Assembly: GCA_025766275.1 (NCBI GenBank)
Contig: JAFKAC010000009.1
Coordinates: forward strand, 1,798,001 to 1,862,000
From: Lactarius indigo
Lineage: Eukaryota > Basidiomycota > Agaricomycetes > Russulales > Russulaceae
Direction of reading: 5' to 3'
DNA length: 64,000 nucleotides
Under the pieces are notes generated by a model. That model was not told the DNA's origin. It saw only the letters and a list, made by a program, of their open reading frames with translations, and searched no databases. This document shows positions 24,729 to 34,343 of the stretch, one piece after another. Each line of letters opens with the position of its first letter. Position 1 is the stretch's first letter. The position numbers and the translations under genes were made by a program.

Positions 24729-25317
24729 TTAAGTTCCTGACTCGCCGAAGGGCTGTCGAAGCAGTTCGCTCAGCAATTCAGCAACTTTAGCCTTCGCATC
24801 CTCCTTTTCCCTTAAGGTCGTCGCGAGCTCTGCGTCCCGTCTTTCCACGATCTGTGCCTCATCCGATAGAAGTAATTGCAGTTTCATGGAGTGTACGATA
24901 GAAAGCAATGAATTAGCTGCCCTGATCTAGATAGAGAGGCTTCAGAGTTCCTGACGTTGGGGCGAAAACATAAAAAGCGACACGGCACCATGGACTCTGC
25001 GCGAAATTGCGCTTGGAAAGTCTCTTGTGCAATTTTGAACTTGTCTTTATTATTGATCTGATCAGGGTGCGAAGATTGAGGCGATTCAGGAATCAATCGC
25101 AGGAACGACGCACCGAAGCGAGGTTTACTAGATCGACCATGCCATCGGCGAGAGTCTCTATCTCGACGTCAACCTTTTTATTCCAGTCCTCTTCGACTGC
25201 ATCGAGATATTCAGTGGAGTTCTGGTCGGCAGCTGGAGGCGCTGCGCCTTGTGGAAAGAGATTTGCGGTTGGAAGCTTTGAGGGGCGCGAAACGTCAGAC
25301 TGTGGTATATCAGACAT
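24729..25317 (-). CDS. MED22: Mediator complex subunit 22 (Surfeit locus 5)
   Basis: A small head-module subunit of the RNA polymerase II Mediator (yeast Srb6), acting in the nucleus. Exon 1 starts at ATG 25317 and carries EYLDAVEEDWNKKVDVEIET followed by LADGMVDLVNLAS. An intron (GTGCGT...ATCAG) leads to INNKDKFKIAQETFQAQFRA. A second intron leads to RAANSLLSIVHSMKLQLLLS, and then a Lys/Glu-rich coiled coil ending RQPFGESGT and TAA at 24729-24731. The pattern (EYLDxVExxWNKKVD, then xFxAQxRAExxVRAANSLL) and the product of about 155 residues fit MED22. It is divergent from MGM1, with 157 bp between the start codons. Confidence 0.85.
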
Positions 25318-25474
25318 TCTTGACGCCGAGTGAGTACGCGGCGGCGGCTGCCGTTGTTCGCACGGTCGCCTTCAACCTGCATGTGCAAGACTTCCGTTGC
25401 ACCACCATTAAACACTCAGTCGTCCATCGCATGAGTAAAATCCTCTAAACATCAACAGTCGATTATCCGCCGTC
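25318..25474. promoter_or_regulatory. Bidirectional promoter MED22/MGM1
   Basis: Only 157 bp separate the two divergent start codons, so both 5' leaders and promoters must share it. It contains a CG-rich core with GCGGCGGCGG near 25338 and no obvious TATA box. Confidence 0.6.
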
Positions 25475-28443
25475 ATGTCTTTCCCATATTTTCGCTCGCT
25501 TTCGGCTCAGAAAACTGTTACGTATGGTCTAAACGCCTCGCGAAGACCCGTCGAAGGTGCCAGGTCTGCTCACAGACAGTTTACCACAACTATGATGCAG
25601 CACCCGGCTCGTCTTCGTTCACGACATGCATCCTCTGTCGCTCCTTTCCGCCGCGTGAATGCGCGAGGTCTATCCTATGCCTCGATACCCAAGTTCGTAG
25701 CGAGGGCTTTCAGGGTACCGATCGCGGGTGCCACGATCGGGGCTGGTGGGTTTACATATGCGAACTACAAGTTTGAAGGTGAGTTAGCTACCCCTACCTA
25801 TAGCTCAGCCCACGAATTTCGCAGAGTTTAGGGAAAAGTCACAAGGGTGGATAACTTCCGTCAGGGACACGGCAACGGATATTTTTGACACGGCAAGTGG
25901 CGGCATCAAAGCTGTATCAGAACGAGTCCAAAGCGTAAACCTACCCCCTTTGGAAGCCCCGCAGTTTCTCAAAGACCTGTTCTCGTCCGGGGAAGACACT
26001 CACGGTGAAGGGGATCAAGGTCACAAGGAATCGGGTACTTCAGGAAAGCGTCGACCAGACGGCGAAGATGCTGCGATTGCTGCATTGGTCGCTGCCACCA
26101 TGTCATCTCCCCGGGATTCTCACGAGGACACCAACAATTCACACATGGACTCACGGCTGAATGGCCTTATGCATCTGACCAAGAAGCTTATAGAAATCAG
26201 GACAATGTTACTCAGCATTGACCAAAGTGATGCGTTGAAGCTGCCAAGTATTGTTGTCATCGGGAGCCAGAGTTCTGGCAAGAGTTCCGTGCTGGAGGCC
26301 ATTGTAGGACATGAGTTTCTCCCGAAGTGAGCTTTGTCCCCCCTTATTCCTTTTCGCATCTCACCGCTCTGTCAGGGGGAGTAACATGGTCACGCGTCGC
26401 CCTATTGAGCTGACCCTCATCCATACACCGCCTGGCGCCAATGGCCAGGCTATTGAATACGGCGAATTCCCTTCTCTTGGCCTGGGCAAGATTACAGATT
26501 TCTCGCAGATCCAGAAGACACTAACCGACCTCAACCTCGCTGTCCCAGCTTCGGAAGCCGTTTCAGATGAGCCAATCGACCTCCGGATATACAGCCCGAA
26601 CGTCCCAGACCTCACCCTCATTGATCTTCCCGGATATGTACAAATCGCCTCCATGGACCAACCAGAGACGTTGAAGGAGAAGATTTCTGCTCTGTGCGAA
26701 AAGTACATACGGGAACCAAACATCGTCCTTGCCGTCTGTGCCGCTGATGTGGACCTTGCCAATTCTCCTGCGCTCAGGGCGAGCAGAAAGGTCGACCCTC
26801 TGGGACTGCGGACGCTTGGCGTCGTCACGAAGATGGACCTCGTGCCAGCCGAGCAAGGTGCAACGATCTTGTCTGGAAACCGCTATCCATTGCATCTGGG
26901 TTATGTCGGCGTGGTTTGCAAACCCTCTGGAAAGAAAGGCCGTCGCGAGACTTCAGATATTGCTGCACGACGCGGTGACGAGTACTTCCGAGATAACCGA
27001 GAACACTTCCACAGTTCCTCAGCTCTTATGGTGGGGACCGACACTCTCCGGAAACGCCTGATGGAAGTCCTGGAGTCGTCCATGGCCTCTTCACTCCACG
27101 GCATCACAAACGCCGTACAGCTGGAACTGGAGGAGGCCCAGTACCAGTTCAAAGTGCAGTATAACGACCGGCGAATCTCTCCTGAATCGTACGTTGCCGA
27201 GACCATCGACGCCCTCAAGGGTCGCTTCAAGGAATTCACAGTTCAGTTCCGCAAGCCTGCGGTGCGCGCGAAACTCAAGAACATGCTCGACGAACGTGTT
27301 ATGGATGTCCTCGAGCAGTTGTACTGGAGCGATAAGCGTGTCGGCGAATTCACTGGCCTTGGAGAAGATAAACGTCTCAAACCAGAAGACGTAGAGCCCT
27401 ACTGGAAGTACAAACTCGAGGCCGCGTCCTCATTGCTCACCAAGTCAGGAGTCGGGCGTGATGCGACTCTCCTCGTGGCCGATGGTCTGCGCACACTGAT
27501 AGATAACATTGCAGCCGGCGAACCATTTAACTTCCACCCACGTGCCAGTGAGCGCCTCGAGCAATTCGCGCACATGATCCTGCGCGACCGCATTCCCCTC
27601 ACATCAGACCAGGTTGAGAACTGTATCAAGCCCTACAAGTACGAGGTCGAAGTAGACGAGCGCGAATGGGAGAACGGCCGGACGGAAGCCGTCAAGCTCT
27701 TTGAGCGCGAACTTAACATGTGCGAGGAGAAGCTCAAGGATATCCGCAAGAAGGTCGGCGGCTCGCGGAGGCTTAATAACTTGATGGGATATGTGCGAAG
27801 CCTCGAAGAACGAGAACGAGAAAGGCAAAAACGACGGGTCGCACAAGCAGCGGCCGGGGAAGAGATCGATGAGGTGTCAGAAGAGTCATACAAATACACG
27901 CCTGCGCAACTCGTGGATGGTATGCCTTGTTCTGGGGACACTCCTTGGCGACTCCTGCTCACGACTTCTTAGCGCGTCACGCCGCCTTATATACCGACCG
28001 GCTAGATATCCTCAAGCTCCGTCTCGCTGCTCTCAAATCAAAGAGGTGCAAAGCCGGCCCAGAAAGCGACACGCTCTGTCCCGAAGCGTTTTTGAATGTG
28101 GTCGCGGATAAGCTCGCCCACACCTCATCTATGTTCATCAACATCGAGCTCCTCGACCAGTTCTTCTATCAGTTCCCGAGGGAGATCGACTCGCGGTTAC
28201 TTTACGATCTAGATCGCAACGAGATTGTCGAGTTTGCGAGGGAAAACCCGGAGATCCGGAAACACCTAGAACTGCAGGAGCGGAAGGACAAATTGGAAGA
28301 GGTCAGTGATATCTGCTTCCTGAAACGTCGCTTATGGAACCGCGTTGCAGGTGATGAAACGGCTCAACAGTTTGTCCGTCCTTCGTGCGGACACCCAACC
28401 CACGCCACGGCGTCCGCGTGGCCTATTTAGCGGGATCCTTTGA
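25475..28443 (+). CDS. MGM1: Mitochondrial dynamin-like GTPase Mgm1/OPA1
   Basis: An inner-membrane GTPase for mitochondrial fusion and cristae maintenance. The N-terminus ([20 protein letters not shown]) is rich in Arg and Ser with almost no acidic residues, a matrix-targeting sequence. A hydrophobic stretch ([18 protein letters not shown]) is the expected membrane anchor. GTPase motifs are G1 [15 protein letters not shown]3 DLPGYVQ and G4 TKMD; middle and GED regions follow, ending [11 protein letters not shown] and TGA at 28441-28443. Four introns of about 46-58 bp can be placed: after NYKFE, after GHEFLPK (in front of [11 protein letters not shown]), after AQLVD, and before [11 protein letters not shown]. 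The spliced product is about 920 residues, close to the family length. It shares a promoter with MED22, and the SCP2 gene follows 318 bp downstream. Confidence 0.92.
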
Positions 28444-28761
28444 TGGTCGTCGCACGCCCTTTTTTTTTCTTTGTACATACACACACCTCTCAATCACTGT
28501 TTGCATCACGGATACGCTCGAATAATAATACTGTACGCTCACGCACGGCGACAAAAAGGGATCTCAGATGATTTCCTTAGCGACCAACCGGGAAGTAACC
28601 ATTTTTAAGGTGATATCACATGAGTGCCAGGTCATGATGCATGATAGTTCGTCACGGTTGGCTTATTCAGTTAGCCGAGCCATTTACCACCAGCTCTACA
28701 TAATTGGATTTCTTCCACCTTTACTTCACTCTCGTCTGTCTCTTCTCGACACCACCACATT

Positions 28762-29342
28762 ATGTCTGACATCAAAGTCGAAGGTTACAAGGTAACTAAC
28801 TATTATTCTTGCTGCGTTGGAAAAAGCAGAAGCAGAGACAATACCGTCATCACAGACTTCCGTAATCCTGGCCACACTCGGGCAAGTGTTTGACGGGTAC
28901 AGCGACGAAGAGAGGGCAGCGCAGCTTAAAAAGGTGCATGCTCGTGTTCGTGCCCATCGCGAACCGTTTGTTCTCATTTTGGATCAAAATGGCAGAACAA
29001 CGGCGTGTTCGAGTTCAAGGTCAAGGACGCTGCCGGAAAGGAGGCGTTCTGGACGATCGACCTCAAGAAGACGGGTACTGTGAAGAAGGGAGAGGCCAAG
29101 TCCCTGGGGCTGAAGCCCGATGTGACCATCATTCTGTCCGACGAGACGTTTGTCGAACTTGCGGATGGCAAGACGACTGGACAGAAGGCATTCATGAAGG
29201 GGGCCCTGAAGACGAAAGGAAACATGATGCTTGCCACAAAACTCGATGGCGTCCTTAAGGTAATGCCCCCCGCCCGTCCCGTCGTTGGTTCCATGAAAGC
29301 TAATGGATGTACCAGAGCGCAAAGGGGAGGGCAAAGCTTTGA
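28762..29342 (+). CDS. SCP2 sterol-carrier domain protein, peroxisomal
   Basis: A small single-domain lipid-transfer protein of the SCP2 family, which binds sterols and acyl-CoAs. Exon 1 is MSDIKVEGYK (ATG at 28762). Splicing then gives TSVILATLGQVFDGYSDEER, GVFEFKVKDAAGKEAFWTID, DVTIILSDETFVELADGK and GALKTKGNMMLATKLDGVLK. The last exon reads SAKGRAKL and TGA at 29340-29342. The final Ala-Lys-Leu is a type 1 peroxisomal targeting signal, fitting a role next to peroxisomal beta-oxidation. The length of about 135 residues is normal for stand-alone SCP2. Without the last intron the frame runs on to 29519, but that extension is out of family. Confidence 0.88.
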
Positions 29343-29556
29343 TACTATGTATTATGTTACTGTAATGGCACGGTCGTCATATTTTAAGTTTAAGAACGTG
29401 GGCGAGAATCCCACTGCATGCCCCCAAAGGGGTGGTGGGGTTGTTTCTGATTGGTCAGCTGAGCATGAAGGGTTCGCTCGCCCCGCTCTTAACCAAGACC
29501 GAGACCTCCTTTCAGAATAGCAACTCCCCGAACCAACCCTTTTTCCCCTTCATCCC

Positions 29557-30618
29557 ATGAAATATATTGAAATTCCTAATCTTTCTCGACTAGCACAAGC
29601 ATTAACACACGAAGGTCCCGAATGCTCGGTCCACACCCGGATAGAGGCATACAGTTGTAAGAACGTCAAGCGGGACAAGAAGCTCTTTAAGTCTTTGGAG
29701 AGTGCGTACAATGAAGAGATATCCCACTCGCCACCGGCACCCTCGTTCGTCGCCCTCGACCGAGAGGCCGAGATGACCCCTTTCGGTCCCATGGACAAGC
29801 ACTCGTCGCGCAAGACGCTCTACTTGCTCATCGCGACGCTCAATGTCGCCTTTCCGGACCACGAATTCTCCGACGTCAAGCCTGCGCATTTCCACAAAGA
29901 ACAGAGCGGGGCTGGCGTCCTCAACGCACTCAGCACGACCCTAGTTGCGCCACACCGCACGGGCATCCGCGCGCCGCGGACGTACTCCTCGTACCCACCC
30001 ACTTCGGTCGACTTCTTCCCTTCCTCCCTCCCAACGTCATCGTCTCCCGCGCAGCCGCTTCCGAGTCCCTACGCGCCCCCGAAAATCGTCTCCGGCACAC
30101 ATCCGACGCTCTATCGCGCGCTCGACGAGGTCATCGGCCTCACCGAGTGCGAGGTCTTCTCCTACGTGCCCGACATCGAGTCCGACCCACACGCGAGCGA
30201 CTTCTCCGATGACGAGGACGACGTCAAGTCCGTGGGGGACTCGGATTCATCCGACGACTCGGGCGACGAGCCTTTTGCCTTTGACGACTATGACATCGAC
30301 GAGGCTGCTCCCGTTCACCGTCCGGCGGTCGGGCGTCGCTTGCGCGCACCTGCTGACGACGACTTTCACACGCACACGCTGCTGCGCCGCAGAGGCGCGC
30401 TGTTGTGGAGTTCGCATTGGTTCTTCTTCAATCGCAGACTGAAGCGAATACTGTTCGTCTCGGTCTGGGCGCGTTCACGAGGCATGACCAGGTGGGGAGA
30501 CGATGACCTCTATGGCAGTCCTGGGAAACTGCAGACGATATCTGGAGAGCGATTTTTGGGTTGGGACGGTGCAATCGGTGCAGGTGCACGAGCTATGGGT
30601 CTTAGTGCCGCAGCCTGA
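29557..30618 (+). CDS. MAF1: RNA polymerase III repressor Maf1
   Basis: A conserved negative regulator of Pol III that relays nutrient (TOR/PKA) signals. The N-terminal A box is MKYIEIPNLSRLAQALT with RIEAYSCKNVKRDKKLFK. The C-terminal box is LLWSSHWFFFNRRLKRILFV followed by SVWARSRG. Between them are PDHEFSDVKP and a long Pro/Ser-rich, then acidic, linker (DFSDDEDD, DSDSSDDSGDEPFAFDDYDI), as usual in fungal Maf1. The frame is a single uninterrupted 353 codons. The last 40 residues beyond the C box are not conserved as far as I can tell. It lies 214 bp after the SCP2 gene on the same strand. Confidence 0.88.
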   Translation: MKYIEIPNLSRLAQALTHEGPECSVHTRIEAYSCKNVKRDKKLFKSLESAYNEEISHSPPAPSFVALDREAEMTPFGPMDKHSSRKTLYLLIATLNVAFPDHEFSDVKPAHFHKEQSGAGVLNALSTTLVAPHRTGIRAPRTYSSYPPTSVDFFPSSLPTSSSPAQPLPSPYAPPKIVSGTHPTLYRALDEVIGLTECEVFSYVPDIESDPHASDFSDDEDDVKSVGDSDSSDDSGDEPFAFDDYDIDEAAPVHRPAVGRRLRAPADDDFHTHTLLRRRGALLWSSHWFFFNRRLKRILFVSVWARSRGMTRWGDDDLYGSPGKLQTISGERFLGWDGAIGAGARAMGLSAAA

Positions 30619-31579
30619 TGGCTTACTTTGGTCAGTTGCTTAATCCTAATATATTTTTGCGCAGCCTCACCGTTTCTGGCCCAGTGATGTAATGATTCTC
30701 CATCTAGCCTCCGCTTGCTTGATCATACCTTGTATCTATATTTATGTTCTATGCCTACCCCCCTCGGAGTTCCGTGTCGACTGCACGAACCTTTTCCGTA
30801 CTCGTTTTACCTTATGCGCTCAATAGTTTTCTTGCTTATGGAATCCAATGGCGATTGTACTCTGCGGGCCCAAGGAGATTCCACTGCGTTCCCTTCAGGT
30901 GTTTGACGAGGACGATGATATTACCTAACATAAAACGATATGTACATTCGTGGTGGAGAAGGGGGATAAGCAGGGAGATGCAAGTACGGGGGCCGAGGAA
31001 CAATCGCCAGGGGAGACGCCAGAAAGAGCCCTCGGTGGATCTCCATTACGGCCATGGAAGAGTAGCTTCGCCTTTCAAAGCAGGTGAGGGGTCGTATGAA
31101 TGCAGGATCTCAGGTTGTTGTGTTCGAAGGAACTGAGACGCCACTGTGAGCAGTCCGGGGATAAGAAAGATAGTTATCAGAGAAAGTCACCCCGGACATC
31201 GAACGCTAGAAAGGGTGGCGGAGAGGTCGTGTACGTCTGCGAGAGCAGTGTTGTACGAGTCAACCTGTCAGTTGGGTCATAGTCTGCCGGGTCAGTCCGG
31301 GTCACTTGACTCGGGTCAGACCATTTTTTGGAAAGCGCGTCTAATTACGGCTTGTGCCGATGGGCCAGTAGCCCGCCCAACCCCTCCGCGTTGTAACTTC
31401 GTGCACAACCCATGTTCACGAGTATATGACCAATAAATTCTTGTTCATCATCCTTCTTGATTCTACTATGGCTACTAAGAGCTGGTCCTGGGCTCATTTC
31501 ACTACTGATAACCAGCTTTTCTGAACCAACCACTTGTACAAGAATGTGTGGTGCAATGGCCATCAGCAAAACAAAAAGT
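30619..31579. other. Transition from gene block to mobile-element block
   Basis: No convincing gene is present. The first part holds the MAF1 3' flank. From about 31,300 base composition drops in GC. A 74-codon minus-strand frame (31345-31569) has no recognisable motif. Confidence 0.45.
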
Positions 31580-32060
31580 GACTAGTGGAACTAGAACTAG
31601 ATCTGCTAGTCCTTTTCTACTGACCTAGGTCCAGGAAGGTCTTGCTAGCACTAGGTGAATACCATAGATCTAGTTACCCTGATTAGCAACCTAGACCGTA
31701 CTAGATCTAGGATATCTCCTTAGATCTAGTGATACCTTCCTAGATCTAGTGATACCTTCCTAGATCTAGTGATACCTTCCTAGATCTAGCAATACCTTCC
31801 TGGATCTAGTGATACCTTCCTGGATCTAGCAATACCTTTCTAGATCTAGTGATACCTTCCTGGATCTAGTGATACCTCCATAGATCTAGTATTTTCCATA
31901 GTTCCAGTATTTTTGAAGATCTAGTATTTTCATAGTTCTAGTATTATTTTCTGTTGTTCTAGTAACGTTTCGCAGATCTAGTTGTTTTTATTGGATCTAG
32001 TTATCTTTGTAGATCTAGTTATCATTATCACTCTAGTTTATCTTTGTCACTCTAGTTTGA
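31580..32060. repeat. CTAG-rich minisatellite
   Basis: From 31721 to 31880 eight 20 bp units repeat the pattern TAGATCTAGTGATACCTTCC with a few substitutions (TGG for TAG, CAA for TGA). Each unit completes the 10 bp palindrome CTAGATCTAG or a near match. On both sides (31580-31720 and 31880-32060) the CTAG and GATCTAG words continue at irregular spacing, as in an older, decayed version of the array. No ORF is present. Confidence 0.85.
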
Positions 32061-32189
32061 GTCAATTGTCTAGTTCTGTTTTTGTAGCACTAAAGATGAT
32101 ATTGCTGGGCAGGGGTACAATAATACTAATACACTTCATATGTCATATATACACATGTCACACTGTGACATCTGGGTCAGTCTATGTCA

Positions 32190-33550
32190 ATATTTGTGGA
32201 CATGCTCATTGTCCTCTCTGCATCCCTCATCCAAGTCATGGCCTAGAGATTGCAGATAGACAGTTGTGTGTTCCTCAATTTGCTCCCAATTGTAATCTGT
32301 CAGCCTTTTTGCTGACTGGACAACCTCGTGTGCCCTCTTGCCCCAGGGATTATCTGTGAAGCTATTACCACGTGTACCACAAGGAACTGGTTTTCCTTGT
32401 TTCTCATCCTTGTTGGCCTTGCCATCTTTGCCATCGCTCAAGAGCATGAGCCTGTGTTCAACCTAAATACACCAGTGGTGTGACTATTAGATATACTGTT
32501 TCAAAGTAAGAGGCATCATACCACAACTGTCACAAGGGCAAGCCCTTCAATCTGTAGGCCATACTTGCCACCGACTGCCAATATTCTCTGAAGGTGCTTT
32601 GCATACACCTTCAAAACTGAGTCCAAACAGAACACTCCTCGTGAACCCTGTATTGTAGCCTTAAGTATGCAGGGTTTGGGCTAACTGTCAGTAACTGAAA
32701 AATCAGTGCTTACAGGCACATCTGGATTCTTGTACATGAAACACATTTCTTGTAGAGAATTTGTGACATATACCACATGATGCTTCAGGGAGCTGAATGA
32801 AATGTCTTCTTCCTTGGCTTTTTGACTCCAAAGCTCAGCAATGGTGCTATTGCTGGCCTTTCCTATGTTGCTGTGCCAGTTATTGAGCACATTTTCAGCC
32901 TATGTAGATGTCAACTTCCACACTGGCTCACTGATGGTGTATGCACCATGCCTGTCAGAATCTCACAGGCTTCCTGATCAAGTGCTACAGCAGGGAACAC
33001 TTGCCTCCAGACAACCTTGGCCTCCTCTCCAACCTTACTATTGGTGCCAAAGGGATCCAACTGAGATCCAGCCCAGGCGATCAATGAGGGAACAAAGGAC
33101 TTTCACCAGATTTGGCTGTTCTTTCTGTCAGGGAATGGCAGGTCCACTACCATGGCCTTTTTGCATCCAGACTTGACACTGGCAGTGGCTGGCTTCGTCC
33201 TCCCTGTAGACATCTTGGTGACATGTGTAAACATTATCCCTGTCTTCAAGTTTTAGCTTGAATATCAGTTTGTGCTTTTACACTGGCAGTGCTGAATTAC
33301 TTACCTCTGCTGACCCATGTGCTGACAGTGACCTGTTGCCACTCCCCACTTTTCCTGTGGGTTGATGGATCCCTGGAACTCATGGCACTGTGCTCTTGCT
33401 GGCCTTAACTTGTGCCAGGGCTTCTTCAAGTTCATCGAGGCCATCAAAGTCCTCACTGACAGGGCCATTGCTATTGCCTTCAAATTTGGGGTTGGCCTGA
33501 CTTGACTGCCCATGGCACTCTTGGTGATTTGGTACTTACATTAGCAGCAG
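32190..33550 (-). pseudogene. Decayed gene of unknown family, 3' part
   Basis: The minus strand reads as degraded protein over more than 1 kb. Segments include EDFDGLDELEEALAQVKASK (about 33450), MSTGRTKPATASVKSGCKKA (about 33210), KSFVPSLIAWAGSQLDPFGT, VVWRQVFPAVVLDQEACEIL, LNNWHSNIGKASNSTIAELW and RAHEVVQSAKRLTDYNWEQ. In-frame TGA and TAG stops interrupt it between IW and KSFV and between LTST and AENV, both explicable by C-to-T change. The family is not recognised. The W-x-S-x-x-G pattern recalls multicopy hypothetical proteins of mushroom genomes, but this is only an impression. The 5' part probably lies beyond Gypsy-A at 42400-43180. Confidence 0.5.
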
Positions 33551-33813
33551 TTGTGCAGAATGAGAATGAATATGGACTGAATGTAGTGGTAATGTTTGCT
33601 TTCCAATTGGAACTCAGCCCCCCAGGTATGGTGGCTATGGCGTAACTCCACTTCAGGTGCTTGGGGTCCCTGGTGTTATGTTCCTACTGACATATTGTCC
33701 AACTTGGACGGTTATCAGGTATTGGCACATGACTACTACTCATGGAACAAGCCGAAGTGCTTGAATGTCCCCTTAGTAGTCCAGACAAGGCAACCTCCTG
33801 ATGAGATAATCAG

Positions 33814-34324
33814 TGTCACGTTTCGGACTCGGGAGGCGGATTTGACACCCTTACTGTACCGGTTGCAACTACGGCGGTAAGGTAGATTAGTTGCGGACTT
33901 AACCACGGTGATATGGTAGTGCGATAGGTGATACGGTACGATAGCTGACTGATGACCGACGCCACTATTACTGGTAGTAGTGGTATTAGGATTGAGATAC
34001 TTACGCGATACGTTGGACGCTACATTACAGTGACTCATAGCAGCGCTTGAAAGCCTGCTCGACTTGTATTTAAACTGTCTTGTGAAGACCAAGATACACC
34101 ATCTTGGTCTTCTTGAATCGCCACTCTATTCTCTCTCTTTCTCTTCGTCTAAATCATTCCGGCTTCGCCCGTGATCAGCATAACAGAGTCTTGCCGGTGT
34201 GCCTCCGTGTATTCACTAAGGCAGGAGCTTGGGCCTTCGCGTCTTCAAGTCAACGTGTCTATATACCGCTAAGTCGTTACCGCCATTTGTGCTCAAGTCG
34301 AGCTAACGTCGTGGCAACGTTACA
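33814..34324 (+). repeat. Gypsy-A 5' LTR
   Basis: 511 bp, TG...CA ends, directly preceded by ATCAG. It contains a TATTTAAA box at 34067-34074 and, about 30 bp downstream, an inverted repeat (GAAGACCAAGAT...ATCTTGGTCTTC) whose right arm is the likely mRNA start. Confidence 0.95.
34067..34074 (+). promoter_or_regulatory. TATA box of the Gypsy-A LTR promoter
   Basis: TATTTAAA lies 27-34 bp upstream of ATCTTGGTCTT (34101-34111), a good spacing for transcription starting at that motif. The 3' LTR carries the same box. Confidence 0.65.
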
Positions 34325-34326
34325 TT

Positions 34327-34337
34327 AAGACCAAGAT
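34327..34337 (+). other. Self-priming primer-binding site of Gypsy-A
   Basis: Two bases after the 5' LTR comes AAGACCAAGAT, the exact reverse complement of ATCTTGGTCTT at 34101-34111 in the LTR, the predicted first 11 nt of the transcript. Fission yeast Tf1 and related chromoviruses prime reverse transcription with an 11 nt mRNA 5' end folded onto the PBS instead of a tRNA. I did not test for a tRNA complement. Confidence 0.7.
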
Positions 34338-34343
34338 CCCATC

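Noticed and set aside
31721..31880. CRISPR-like array
   Set aside because: Units are contiguous 20 bp repeats without unique spacers, in a fungal genome; it is a minisatellite.
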